Positions 13,959 to 23,349 are shown, numbered from the stretch's first letter. The stretch: 23,760 bases of DNA from Methanobacteriota archaeon (GCA_009936765.1 JAACDL010000153.1:1-23760), one strand, 5' to 3'. Numbers and translations: made by a program. Notes: generated by a model not told the origin, from the letters alone.

Positions 13959-13986
13959 CGGGTCCCCCCCTTAAGGGGGGAACCCG
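13959..13986. repeat. GC-rich hairpin between the ThiI-like and giant surface-protein genes
   Basis: CGGGT at 13959-13963 pairs with ACCCG at 13982-13986, and six C with six G around a TTAA loop; one C/A mismatch separates the two stems. It starts 7 bp after the ThiI-like stop and lies 65 bp before the next start. No T-run follows. Confidence 0.75.
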
Positions 13987-14006
13987 TTCAGACACTTCCC
14001 CGTCGG

Positions 14007-14016
14007 TCTTTTATGT
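14007..14016 (+). promoter_or_regulatory. TATA-like box for the surface-protein operon
   Basis: TCTTTTATGT lies about 40 bp upstream of the ATG at 14051, with a purine-rich leader (GAGGAGAGAGGG) in between. A transcript from it would have a short leader. Weak pattern match only. Confidence 0.3.
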
Positions 14017-14050
14017 CAGACTGGACTGGAAGAGGAGAGAGGGTAGCCCC

Positions 14051-17000
14051 ATGAATGATAATAAGAATGCAATAACCGCTTTGGTATTCACATGTTTGAT
14101 GCTTATTTCCCCACTGGCAGGAGCCGCTAGCATCACGACCTTTGGCAGTAACGGAAGCGAAGTTACTGTTGAAGTTAGAGACAGCCCTGATTACACAAAC
14201 AGTGTAGATGGTGTCGTTACTCTTCCTTCTGGTGACACGGTTACAAGTGCTTCGATGATGATTTCAACAGATATGGCTACTCATGAAACCTATTCCTCGA
14301 TAAATTCTGAAACCGCTCAATATGTTTGGGACCCTGCCTACAACAACCAACAGACTGAGTATTCAACATTAGCCGATTTTACTTACAATGATGAAACAGT
14401 AAAATTAGTCAGTGGAGGTCTTTCTACTGATTTCGAACGAACAGACTCTTCGTTTCTCGACATCACTCAACCCTCTGTAGTCCAAGGAACTGGCTGGGCA
14501 CATGGTCAACTAACAGATTCTACTGTATTGAATGAAAAGTGTAACACTGGCAACGAATGCTGGGGCACAAGCATCTATGATTTCGATAATGATTACACAA
14601 CAGACGACGAAGGCGGTGCGTTTTCTTACAGCATGATTACACCATCTATGGAAGTTGATCCGAACTCTCCAATTGCTAAATTTTCAAGTTGGCATGGACT
14701 ACATTGGTCACAGACAAATCCAGGCACAAACCCAACAAACACTTACTATGACTGTGGATATGTAATGGTCAGAAACTCATCATCACCTAGTTTCCCTCCT
14801 CCTGATCAAGGCTGGAGTCATATTGAATTCGATGCTACTAACTCGACTGGAATCAGTTATGCTAACGGTCTTTATCCAATTGGAAATGGAAATGGAAGAA
14901 TCCAGAATTGCGACTCTTTGACTGGTACCGATTACGCACTAGGAGGGGAATCATCTCATCCGACTCAAAACCCAGGCGGTTGGGCTACATTAGCTCTAAA
15001 TCTCAATCAGCACGTTCAGAAGTATGTTCAACTGAAGTTCGTTCTAACCCACAACTCTGGTAGCGGCGTGCCACAAAACTCAACCATGCCAGGTTGGTTC
15101 ATAGATGACTTCCGCATGGGAGATCCTCTGCCTCAATCAGGTTCAATGACAGTCAAAGGTTTCACGCCAAAGCAAAGCCCGAACCCTGGTTTCCCAGATG
15201 GGTACGGAGTCCTAACTCTCGAACATGAAACAACTCCTACCAATTCAATAACCGTAACAATATTGCGAGGCAGTACAACAGAGGTTGTGATGGATAATGA
15301 TGGTAACCAGATGACAAATCTTGAGGGGCCAATTATCGAACTTTGGGGAATTGATTCAGCGGAATACCCAGTAATCGACTTGAGATTTGATTTCGATACT
15401 GGGCAATACAAGCTCTCAACATCAATTCTGCACGGTATTAACATCGGTACAAGAGTTGGAACTGGATTAAATGACACCAATGTCATATTTGATCCGATGA
15501 TTATTGACGGAGTTTGGCAAACCCCTGGAGGAGGGAATAGTTTGTTTTACACTCCAAAAATAGTGGACAACTCATTCGATCCTCCGTTGTACAGTACGAG
15601 ATTTTCTCAACCAATCGTTGGTATCACTCCTGTTGTCGTAGATGATTGTGTAGAAATGCCCGCAATAGAACTTAATTTACGTGATAATACAATTGCTAAT
15701 CTTACAGTCGGGCAGAAATGGATACCCGATCAACCAATTTTGGGATTCACTAGTCTAGTTTCTTACAACAATTCCTGTGGTATGTCGGAGATTTGGTTTG
15801 ATCTTGAATTCGGGCACAATGCTGAAGGGGTTAGTTTAGACATTGCCGAAGATGGTGATATCGAGTGGGCAATGAATGAACCAGCATTCGGCTCATTTGG
15901 AAGACAAAGTACTCTTTGGGCAGGATTTGCTAATGGTATGAATCACGGCATGGATGAGGCCACTCTGACATTAGACACCTATGGCGAAGCATCAGGTGGT
16001 AGTTTCATGCTCCCAATGGGTGCTGAAGTTTATGTTGCTGACGTAATAATGTCTAACAATACAGCGGGTGCGTTTGATCTGAAATTAGTTTCTAGCAGTG
16101 GTCAAGAATTTGATTTAGGAACTGTTGAAAATAAATCTTTAATCGCATTCGAGACAGTATTTCCAATGGTTGACTTGAAGAGTGCATTGAACTCTATACT
16201 AACCAATCCACTTCTGCAACCATCATACATTGATGAATATGATAACAATTGGGCGACTTTCAAATTCGAGATTGTTAACATAAATGCATCCAGTGGTACA
16301 GAAGTAACAATTAGTGATCTTGATGTCTTTTATGACTGGGAAACTACTCTTTCAGGCTCGCATAATTTCGACCGTGAATTGAACCAAGGAATCGCCCTAG
16401 GTTCTGGTGCTAACATAGCAGTACCTCTTTCAGTATCTGCTGGCAGTGGCGGAGCAGTGAGGCTTTCTGACCTTTCTATAACCACTTCAAACGGGTATGA
16501 CTCAACGCTCACCCTACCTGGTAGTCCAGAAGGCTTGTACCCTAACGGGGACATTGTGGAAGCAATATCTACTCACAGTGTCGATCAATCAACAGGCTCT
16601 ACATTTGCTGAAGCAAGATTACGTATGGAATCATCCAGCGGTGTTGTAGAATTGGCATTCTCAGAATTATCTCTTTTCACAGAGGCCTATGATCCTCTGA
16701 ATTTAGTGACAATGGAATCCTCGACTTACACCGAAGTAGGTGACGAGATGCATGTTACCTGGAGATTCAGAATTAACACTGCATGGGAAGATACTGCAGA
16801 ATTAAGGTTGTACGCAAGCCTAATTGCAGCAGATGGAGTAAATGGTCTTCCTGGAGCAGTAGTTCTAGCGCCGGTTAATGGAAATGCAATCGAGAATGAT
16901 GCAATGATTTCCTCGTTCCAACTTCTAAATGAGGCTGGAGTTGTGCAAAACCTAAATTCCGCAAGCTCGAATCAGAATATCGAGTTGACGGGAACAATTC

Positions 17001-19873
17001 GCTTAGAAGGCCTAGATATTTCACCAGACCCTACGTCCTACAATCTCTCTCTACAACGCTGGGATGTTCAAACAATCAACGGCTCGGTAGTTTCAGAATG
17101 GGTAGAAGTTTCTAATTCTACAGGCGTTATCGGTGGTAACTTCAACTGGGGAGTCAATCTCGGTATGACTGCAGCAGGGCAGGCGACTTACAGATTCATG
17201 CTTGATGGATATGAAGGTGGAGACACATTGTGCCCTCCAACTCCTATCGTGGCAGATGAGGACTGTGCTATTCCTTTCAACCTGTCAATAGATACATTCT
17301 CTCCTAGTCTGGTCAATATCTCTGTTCTAAAGTCATCTAACTATGACCCTACAATTTGGTCTAACTGGAGAGGGCTCGTAGATGACACATGGGTTCTACC
17401 TAATTCACAACAGAAGGTTAGAGTTCTAGCTCAAGATATTCCTACTCCTCCTAGCACTTTGGACATGTACTACTGGGTAGAGTATGACCATGACTCAGAC
17501 ATGGATGGAATTGCAGACCCTGATGAATATGCCGTACTCACTTTGACCAGTGACGGAAATGCACCTACTGCAAATTACTCTGGAATATTTAGCGATGATG
17601 CCAACAAGGGACAAGACCCTCCTGGTAAGGTAAGTATCTACATTGAAGGCGCAGACCTTGGTGGGAATGCGATAGACGGTGGATTATCTGGTTTTGATGA
17701 TGATTTGGTAACTTATGTTTCAATGGATGCTAAGACTCCAAACATCAGGAACTTCTTCATTGAAAACTCAGATGGTGAAAGATTACACAACCCTAACGAA
17801 GGCGCTCCTTTCTACCAAGGTCCATGGAATATGACCATGTACGCAGGTAATGAATACCACCTCATAGTAGAGGCGACCGATGAAAACGGCTGGAGAGACA
17901 TCAATTACTTCGAGATTGATCTAGGACCAGAAAATATGATTGTCTATTACTCTCCTCGTAACGAGACGGCTTGGACCGATTCTACAAATATCGAAATAGT
18001 TACAGCGAGTAACGATAGCGAAGGTCCTGAAATTCTGCGAATGGATGGCGGACGCTTAGTCGATGCATTCGAAGATGAGTTCTACTTAGATTTACCAATC
18101 AGAATGAATTGGGATATTATTGGAATTGAATCAACAACATATGTTCCGCAGTTGAGGATTAAGGATATGGATAGGGACCCGTCATTGATGAGTGAATCAG
18201 GCGGAAGGCACAAGCAACGTTGGGTCTACAGCGATGGAATTCAATTGGATTACAGAAATGGAATTAGTCCAACCTTCACAGATGTTTCTGAACCATACTC
18301 CCAAGATGTTGAAGTGGCATTCGTTTTCCCACTTGATACTATAACAATGGAAGGTAAATACGCATATGTTGACGGAATTAACAATGGTGTTTACGTATTA
18401 CCAGAAGGAGAATTCACCCTAGAAGTTACTCGTCTTGAAGGAACAATGGATGGAGATAAAGGATACTTCCCATATCCTGCAGGCGGTGCAGATGGAACAA
18501 AGACAGATGGACCAACTTTACACACTATTGATGGTGGAGCTTTCAGCATTAATATCACAGCCCCTCCAGTTACAAATGAGTACACTTACACATTCCGTCT
18601 AGTGAACTTGCCAGACGGTGCAACAGATACTACTGATTCAATTTGTGATGGAAACAATGCATTCGGATGTAGTACTTTCAAGATAAAGGTAGACGGGATT
18701 CAGCCAGAAATGGATGATGATTCATGGTCAGCAAAGTCTGGAATTAACCAGGATGTATTGAGCAGTACCATGCCATCATCTACTATGCACTGTGTCGATG
18801 TACAAGCTAAGATTGAAGAGAATGCTGCTCTACTTGCTGGAGAAGTCAACTTGATGTGGTCTTTCTACACAGATGCAGACTCTAACCTAACATGGCCGGT
18901 TTACGGTCAGCGATTTGGTGGTGCAGAACCTCAGTCTACGCCTATGGATTTGAAGATCCAAGGTGGCGATTATCTTGTTAGTGCGGATTGTGTCGATTTG
19001 TGGCCAGATTCACAAGACCCATCACGTGCTCAAATCAATTCGATTGATCTAATAATGTGGATTGAAGGGCGCGATTCAGCTGGATGGTCTATCGATGGAG
19101 GCGGTCCAAACACTGCTGGAGGAATAAGTTCGATTTACTCAGACGACCCGATTCACAATTCTCAGTACCGTTTAGTACATGAGCAAGCGAAGTTCGAGGT
19201 TATCGATGTGAGAATGACTCCTAAGAGTCCAGAAGTTGGACAGACTCCTGAATTGGAAATTTCGTTGCAGAATATCGGTACTAAGGACGGCAACATCACT
19301 CTAGAGGTACAGTCTGTGAAGGAAGGAGGATTCCCTACTACAGAATATACCTGGACAACTGAAGACATTAAGCAAGGTACAATGGCAAACATATTCGTTG
19401 AAGATTTAGAGATATTTGCTAGTCCAACTAGCGGCATGTATTTCTTAATTGTAGATGCTGAATCCAATGAGGTGTTATGGAATGGTTCCGAAGCTTCGAA
19501 ATCATTCAATGTAGCCGAAGCGTCTGAAGATGAAGGCTTCCTATCCGGCTCTGGAATGCTAATAGTTGTAGGTCTAGGTGCATTAATTCTGATTCTATTG
19601 GTTGCTGTAGTAATACTAGCAAAACGTGATTCAGGTGATTCAACTTACGAGTATGAATATGAATTTGAAGAAGAAGAGAAGACATACGCTGAGATTCCAG
19701 TAGCAGCAGGTCCACCTTCTTCTGGTCCACCTGCTGCGGCACCGAGTGTAGATCCTGCTATGGCAGCAGCACTTGCTGAATTCCCACAATGGGATCAAGC
19801 AACCATCCAAGGTTACTTTGACCAAGGATGGGATATTGATGCACTACGTGACTGGGTCAATGATAATCAGTGA
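14051..19873 (+). CDS. Giant exported, membrane-anchored surface protein (1940 aa)
   Basis: An N-terminal signal peptide (positively charged start, then ALVFTCLMLISPLAGAA) is followed by about 1800 acidic, Asn/Ser/Thr-rich, beta-strand-rich residues with many N-glycosylation sequons (N-x-S/T). Recognisable pieces are a GWFIDDFRMGD segment near 346-356, as in MAM/lectin-like beta sandwiches, and a Ca-binding-type DHDSDMDGIADPDE stretch near 1146-1159 (EF-hand/thrombospondin type 3-like). A CARDB-like immunoglobulin-fold domain lies near 1717-1825. A single transmembrane helix (about 1833-1857) ends with KRD, placing a short tail in the cytoplasm: an acidic Tyr/Glu stretch, a Pro/Ala linker, and a final 34-residue helical module with the motif GYFDQGWDIDALRDW. 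ATG 14051 is chosen because it gives a clean signal peptide; the longer open frame begins before the hairpin. It heads a four-gene unit. A role in the cell surface, adhesion or polymer binding is inference. Confidence 0.88.
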   Translation: MNDNKNAITALVFTCLMLISPLAGAASITTFGSNGSEVTVEVRDSPDYTNSVDGVVTLPSGDTVTSASMMISTDMATHETYSSINSETAQYVWDPAYNNQQTEYSTLADFTYNDETVKLVSGGLSTDFERTDSSFLDITQPSVVQGTGWAHGQLTDSTVLNEKCNTGNECWGTSIYDFDNDYTTDDEGGAFSYSMITPSMEVDPNSPIAKFSSWHGLHWSQTNPGTNPTNTYYDCGYVMVRNSSSPSFPPPDQGWSHIEFDATNSTGISYANGLYPIGNGNGRIQNCDSLTGTDYALGGESSHPTQNPGGWATLALNLNQHVQKYVQLKFVLTHNSGSGVPQNSTMPGWFIDDFRMGDPLPQSGSMTVKGFTPKQSPNPGFPDGYGVLTLEHETTPTNSITVTILRGSTTEVVMDNDGNQMTNLEGPIIELWGIDSAEYPVIDLRFDFDTGQYKLSTSILHGINIGTRVGTGLNDTNVIFDPMIIDGVWQTPGGGNSLFYTPKIVDNSFDPPLYSTRFSQPIVGITPVVVDDCVEMPAIELNLRDNTIANLTVGQKWIPDQPILGFTSLVSYNNSCGMSEIWFDLEFGHNAEGVSLDIAEDGDIEWAMNEPAFGSFGRQSTLWAGFANGMNHGMDEATLTLDTYGEASGGSFMLPMGAEVYVADVIMSNNTAGAFDLKLVSSSGQEFDLGTVENKSLIAFETVFPMVDLKSALNSILTNPLLQPSYIDEYDNNWATFKFEIVNINASSGTEVTISDLDVFYDWETTLSGSHNFDRELNQGIALGSGANIAVPLSVSAGSGGAVRLSDLSITTSNGYDSTLTLPGSPEGLYPNGDIVEAISTHSVDQSTGSTFAEARLRMESSSGVVELAFSELSLFTEAYDPLNLVTMESSTYTEVGDEMHVTWRFRINTAWEDTAELRLYASLIAADGVNGLPGAVVLAPVNGNAIENDAMISSFQLLNEAGVVQNLNSASSNQNIELTGTIRLEGLDISPDPTSYNLSLQRWDVQTINGSVVSEWVEVSNSTGVIGGNFNWGVNLGMTAAGQATYRFMLDGYEGGDTLCPPTPIVADEDCAIPFNLSIDTFSPSLVNISVLKSSNYDPTIWSNWRGLVDDTWVLPNSQQKVRVLAQDIPTPPSTLDMYYWVEYDHDSDMDGIADPDEYAVLTLTSDGNAPTANYSGIFSDDANKGQDPPGKVSIYIEGADLGGNAIDGGLSGFDDDLVTYVSMDAKTPNIRNFFIENSDGERLHNPNEGAPFYQGPWNMTMYAGNEYHLIVEATDENGWRDINYFEIDLGPENMIVYYSPRNETAWTDSTNIEIVTASNDSEGPEILRMDGGRLVDAFEDEFYLDLPIRMNWDIIGIESTTYVPQLRIKDMDRDPSLMSESGGRHKQRWVYSDGIQLDYRNGISPTFTDVSEPYSQDVEVAFVFPLDTITMEGKYAYVDGINNGVYVLPEGEFTLEVTRLEGTMDGDKGYFPYPAGGADGTKTDGPTLHTIDGGAFSINITAPPVTNEYTYTFRLVNLPDGATDTTDSICDGNNAFGCSTFKIKVDGIQPEMDDDSWSAKSGINQDVLSSTMPSSTMHCVDVQAKIEENAALLAGEVNLMWSFYTDADSNLTWPVYGQRFGGAEPQSTPMDLKIQGGDYLVSADCVDLWPDSQDPSRAQINSIDLIMWIEGRDSAGWSIDGGGPNTAGGISSIYSDDPIHNSQYRLVHEQAKFEVIDVRMTPKSPEVGQTPELEISLQNIGTKDGNITLEVQSVKEGGFPTTEYTWTTEDIKQGTMANIFVEDLEIFASPTSGMYFLIVDAESNEVLWNGSEASKSFNVAEASEDEGFLSGSGMLIVVGLGALILILLVAVVILAKRDSGDSTYEYEYEFEEEEKTYAEIPVAAGPPSSGPPAAAPSVDPAMAAALAEFPQWDQATIQGYFDQGWDIDALRDWVNDNQ

Positions 19874-19879
19874 TTGAGT

Positions 19880-20677
19880 ATGAATCTTGATTGGGAAGAT
19901 ATTCATTGGAAAGACCCAGATGGTGGCACTATCGTGCTCCATGGTGTCCTACCTACGGTAGTAATGCCTAACGGTATGCGTCCTAGAATTACATGGCATG
20001 GTTTAGCAATCATGGGTTCTAGTGAAGAACCAGAGGTCTGGGATGAGGAAGATAAGTCCGAATCTGAGGATTCAGGAATCAATTTAGATAGCGCAATACT
20101 GAATGGCGGTCTAGATGGCCTCTATCTTGAGATGTTGACATGGGTTGAGGGAATACAAGTAGGCAAATTCCCAGATCCTGAACCACGTCGCTTGTACAAA
20201 GCAGCAGTCAATCACGAACGGTCTCTTTTCTTTGCAGAGCCAGATATGGATGACGAAGATTGGGCTGAATTCCTTGGTAAAGAAGCTAGGGCTATGACCC
20301 GACCTCTCAAGTTGTTAAGGATAGTTTTCACTTCAAGAAGGTGGCGCAAATGTATCAAAAAGATGCGTAATTTCGTCGTTGAACAACCGGTTAGAGAGCC
20401 AGATGGTTTGCAAGCAGCAAGCGCATTAGCGGCAACATGGTGGACTTTGAATCGAGAAAACTCAGATGAAACTCTCAATATTGAGAAAGATATGAGGTTT
20501 GCAGGAAGGTTGCGTGGAGGGCTAGCATCTCTAAGGGAAGAACACGGCGATGATGCAATACTTATGGTTCCATTACAACAAGCGAGTAAAGAATCGATGC
20601 TTATAGCATTAGAAAAATTACCTGATGCAGAGGAGAGTTCATCACTCTCCGGCTTGTCGGATGTAGAGGAGGAGTGA
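19880..20677 (+). CDS. Unrecognised acidic protein encoded next to the TBP-like gene
   Basis: A 265-aa soluble protein with no signal peptide or transmembrane helix. The N-terminal ~50 residues look beta-rich (WKDPDGGTIVLHGVLPTVV, RPRITWHGLAIMG), then an acidic linker (EEPEVWDEEDKSESED), then a helix-rich part. Within that, a basic patch (FTSRRWRKCIKKMRNFV near 150-167) and helices with ASALAATWWTLNRE are seen, ending in an acidic Ser/Glu tail. I do not recognise a family. ATG 19880 lies 6 bp after the surface-protein stop, and its stop is 2 bp before the next ATG, with a GGAGGAG ribosome-binding site within its last codons. The tight linkage to the TBP-like gene suggests the two products may work together; that is inference from position only. 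Confidence 0.7.
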   Translation: MNLDWEDIHWKDPDGGTIVLHGVLPTVVMPNGMRPRITWHGLAIMGSSEEPEVWDEEDKSESEDSGINLDSAILNGGLDGLYLEMLTWVEGIQVGKFPDPEPRRLYKAAVNHERSLFFAEPDMDDEDWAEFLGKEARAMTRPLKLLRIVFTSRRWRKCIKKMRNFVVEQPVREPDGLQAASALAATWWTLNRENSDETLNIEKDMRFAGRLRGGLASLREEHGDDAILMVPLQQASKESMLIALEKLPDAEESSSLSGLSDVEEE

Positions 20678-20679
20678 TT

Positions 20680-21219
20680 ATGGGTTCGGCAAACAACATC
20701 GAAGTTCGGGTTGAAAACCTGCTAGTTAGATTCACACCTTCACCTCCGGTTGATCTCGAAGAAGCTATTGAGAGATTGGGCGGAGTAATGAACGGCGATG
20801 TCATAATCAAGATGCTAGATGCTCCTCGTGCGACTTTGATAATCGATGCTGAAGGTCGAATAATTGTCCACGGTACACACCGCATCGAAGCAGCAAGGGC
20901 TGCAGCGAAGGAAATGCTACTGAGAATGGGTCGTGACGATTCAGGCCTAGTTGCAGAACTTGGGCCAATTGTGGCATCATTCAACTTTGGAGAAGAAGTT
21001 CCAGTTCACAATCTTCGTATGAACCTCGGGAGCGGCACGACTTCTTTCGATGAAAGGCTTGGATGTTTGCGATTGAATGACACAAGGCATGACCTCGAAT
21101 TACTCATCTGGGCTGATGGGAAATGTGTTGCACTAAATGCTCGTCATCCGAATATGGTGGCAATGTCTGCTGTACATTGGAAAGGAAAGTTCGCTGATAA
21201 AAAATCGCTTAAGGCGTGA
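20680..21219 (+). CDS. Diverged TBP-fold (TATA-binding protein-like) protein
   Basis: A 179-aa protein with the twofold pattern of TATA-binding protein. Repeat 1 (about 8-84) shows IEVRVENLLVRF, a helix (DLEEAIERLGG), then RATLIIDAEGRIIVHGTHRIEAARAAAKEML, matching the TBP pattern N-V-V, LIF-x-SGK-x-V-CTGAKS and the following helix. Repeat 2 (about 95-170) has IVASFNFGEEVPVHNLRMNL, then LELLIWADGKCVALNA and a last helix. The FPGLVYRL segments that supply DNA-intercalating phenylalanines in true TBP are missing (NGDVIIKML and RLGCLRL instead), so it is unlikely to kink TATA DNA in the normal way and is probably not the main TBP. ATG 20680 has GGAGGAG a few bases upstream; GTG 20674 is an alternative. 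The match is by eye from the repeat pattern and should be tested by profile search. Confidence 0.7.
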   Translation: MGSANNIEVRVENLLVRFTPSPPVDLEEAIERLGGVMNGDVIIKMLDAPRATLIIDAEGRIIVHGTHRIEAARAAAKEMLLRMGRDDSGLVAELGPIVASFNFGEEVPVHNLRMNLGSGTTSFDERLGCLRLNDTRHDLELLIWADGKCVALNARHPNMVAMSAVHWKGKFADKKSLKA

Positions 21220-21224
21220 GACTT

Positions 21225-22067
21225 ATGGATTGGAAAGGGCCAATCCTTGACGACCATTTCCATCTGAACCGAAAGGGGAGATATCTCGATGCAGCAAATG
21301 ACTTCATACGTGCAGGTGGCACAGATTTAGTACTGGTTCATTGCCCTGATTTCGCTCAACCTCCTACTACGCGAAAGGGGCATTCGGATGCTTATGCAGA
21401 TACCATTGAAATGGCCGAAGAAGTCAGAAGTTTAGGTTTGAAAGTACGAGTAATATTGGGGCCTCACCCGGCAGCATTTGCACATCAATTCGAATCTCTC
21501 GGCGATCGTGCTGAGGAGAATTACTGGGATAGTATCGAAACAGCACTCGAGTTTGTTCATGAAGGCAAAGCACACGGTATCGGTGAAGTAGGAAGGCCTC
21601 ACTGGGAAGTATCTGAAGAGATTTGGAATCGTTCTAATTCCTTACTGCTCGAAACAATGAGTCTTGCAGCTAGGGAAGGAATACCTCTTCAGTTGCATGT
21701 AGAAGGAGAATCAGATGAAACATATGGCGATTTGGCGAAAATGGCCGATAAAGCAGGCCTTGCCAGAGAAAAGTTAGTTCGCCATTATGCTCCTCCAAGG
21801 GTTGATTCATCGTATACTCATGGACTAACTCCGAGTGTGTTGGCGGGGAGTGGCTCAATTGACGAATTAATGTCAACACATGAGGCTTCATCTCACGGTT
21901 TCATGCTTGAAACAGATTACATGGATGACCCTCGTAGGCCTGGCGCAGTACTAGGTCCAAAGACAGTACCAAAACGAACCAGGCAATTACTTGCAGCCGG
22001 TCTTGATGAGGAAATTCTGTACAATTGCCACAAGGACTTACCCGACCGTATTTATGGTTCATATTAA
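21225..22067 (+). CDS. TatD-type metal-dependent hydrolase (archaeal COG1099-like)
   Basis: A 280-aa TIM-barrel metal-dependent hydrolase. Motifs in order are the metal-binding LDDHFHLN at 8-15, VRVILGPHPAAF near 74-85, GIGEVGRPHW near 118-127 (the usual GEIG glutamate), QLHVEGES near 160-167 (strand histidine), VRHYAPP near 187-193 (second strand histidine) and the terminal metal-binding aspartate in LETDYMDDP near 228-236. These fit TatD-like amidohydrolases, many of which act as DNases or phosphodiesterases; the archaeal branch is biochemically poorly characterised. The upstream stop overlaps a possible GTG start at 21216; ATG 21225 starts nine bases later and is preferred. It is the last gene of the four-gene unit that begins with the surface protein. 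Confidence 0.85.
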   Translation: MDWKGPILDDHFHLNRKGRYLDAANDFIRAGGTDLVLVHCPDFAQPPTTRKGHSDAYADTIEMAEEVRSLGLKVRVILGPHPAAFAHQFESLGDRAEENYWDSIETALEFVHEGKAHGIGEVGRPHWEVSEEIWNRSNSLLLETMSLAAREGIPLQLHVEGESDETYGDLAKMADKAGLAREKLVRHYAPPRVDSSYTHGLTPSVLAGSGSIDELMSTHEASSHGFMLETDYMDDPRRPGAVLGPKTVPKRTRQLLAAGLDEEILYNCHKDLPDRIYGSY

Positions 22068-22068
22068 C
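22061..22068 (+). promoter_or_regulatory. TATA-like element upstream of the second surface-protein gene
   Basis: ATATTAAC overlaps the TatD-like stop codon and lies about 50 bp upstream of the GTG at 22115. It would give a short leader. Assigned by A/T pattern only. Confidence 0.25.
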
Positions 22069-22114
22069 CAAGACTTCATGACCTTAATTCACTTCGGGTA
22101 ACTTGGTGCAAACT

Positions 22115-23251
22115 GTGAAAAGAGTAATTTTAATCTCAATTCTGATGTTTTGCATGTTCGCCCCAATGAATGTACAAGCACAAACTGGGCCAGTCGGAGT
22201 TGAACTTGAATGCAGTCAACAAACGATCGGAATTAATGTTCACCCCGAACAAAATACCCCAGTAGATGTCTCTTGCGTTGTCACAAATACAGGTTCAGTT
22301 TCTGAAACAATTAGTTTGGATAGCAACGTTGAAGGAAACAGTTTCGCATTATCTCTTTCCGAATCATCTTTTGAGTTGGGTGCGGGAGAAGATGCTAACT
22401 TTATAGCGACATTTTCTGCATCTGATCGTATCGCAGTCATTACAGAAGACTACAACATCACTGCCCAAGTAGATAGTTGGGGCCAAGATCCTATTCCTAT
22501 CCAATTACCTTGGACCCAATTCGGCGCTACTTCCGAGGTAGGTGGGGAAGTAAGTTCATTGGCTTACTCTCGAATGACATTCCAAGTATTGGACAAAAGC
22601 ACAATCACAATAGAAGAGGCCGTTGACGATGAAGATGATTTTGAAACAATTCAACTAACCATCTTCAATGACGGAAATGTTGAGGACAACATAATTGTCG
22701 AACTTGTGAATTATAACGAATTAGATGATCTTGGTATTGTTTACGCATTCTTTAGCGAATCTCCATTGTACGCCGGTTTCGATTCATACAGAGAATCAAT
22801 CAGCCCAGGTGCTACTTCTAATGCAGGGAAAATGATTTTTGGAATCGAAAAGTTGCCAGACGAGGACATATCTTTCGAAATAGAACTCCTTGCATATTCA
22901 TTGAATGACGTTGATGCTGAGCCTATTAAGGTGACAGTAGATGTAGTAATTACTGGTGGTGACTCAAGCGCTTTAGGTTTAGACTCAGTTTCAAGTAGTG
23001 ATTTGAAATTGATTGGAATGGCTGGAGGCGGCTTGATAGGAGTAATTGTTCTTCTAGTTCTGATATCCCGTCTCACAAAGAAGGCAACAGGCAAACAAAA
23101 AGTTGCGGCTAAAGAAGCCAAAAGAGCTTCTAAGAATCAAAGAAAGGGCCGCAAGCCAAAGAAGGCTAAGCCTGTTGTAGAAGAATTGGAAGATGACGAT
23201 GATTTCGACTTCGATGATTTCGATGATGACTTTGATTTCGATGATTTGTGA
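22115..23251 (+). CDS. Exported membrane-anchored protein with Ig-like domains and a Lys-rich, Asp/Phe-rich cytoplasmic tail
   Basis: A 378-aa protein. A signal peptide (KRVILISILMFCMFAP, then VQAQ) leads into two extracellular beta-sandwich units. The first (about 25-115) has VDVSCVVTNTGSVSETISLD and FELGAGEDANF, the pattern of NEW3/COG1470-type Ig-like domains; a second (about 160-280) includes IQLTIFNDGNVEDNIIVEL. A transmembrane helix lies near 298-321 (LIGMAGGGLIGVIVLLVLISRL). The cytoplasmic tail is highly basic (KKATGKQKVAAKEAKRASKNQRKG) and ends in a run of alternating Asp and Phe. The start is GTG or TTG: GTG 22115 gives the shortest clean signal peptide; GTG 22106 and TTG 22103 are also in frame. 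Its role is unknown. Topology mirrors the giant surface protein upstream. Confidence 0.85.
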   Translation: MKRVILISILMFCMFAPMNVQAQTGPVGVELECSQQTIGINVHPEQNTPVDVSCVVTNTGSVSETISLDSNVEGNSFALSLSESSFELGAGEDANFIATFSASDRIAVITEDYNITAQVDSWGQDPIPIQLPWTQFGATSEVGGEVSSLAYSRMTFQVLDKSTITIEEAVDDEDDFETIQLTIFNDGNVEDNIIVELVNYNELDDLGIVYAFFSESPLYAGFDSYRESISPGATSNAGKMIFGIEKLPDEDISFEIELLAYSLNDVDAEPIKVTVDVVITGGDSSALGLDSVSSSDLKLIGMAGGGLIGVIVLLVLISRLTKKATGKQKVAAKEAKRASKNQRKGRKPKKAKPVVEELEDDDDFDFDDFDDDFDFDDL

Positions 23252-23349
23252 GCATTTCTGCAATTTCCGGCATTAATTTTCCACCCTTGTAATGCCCTTA
23301 GTGGCCTAATCAGGTACGGCAACAGTCATAGGCGTGGTAGCAAGGGAAA

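Noticed and set aside
23180..23251. CRISPR-like or microsatellite array
   Set aside because: The repeated GAT/TTC units are in frame and encode the Asp/Phe tail. There are no spacers.
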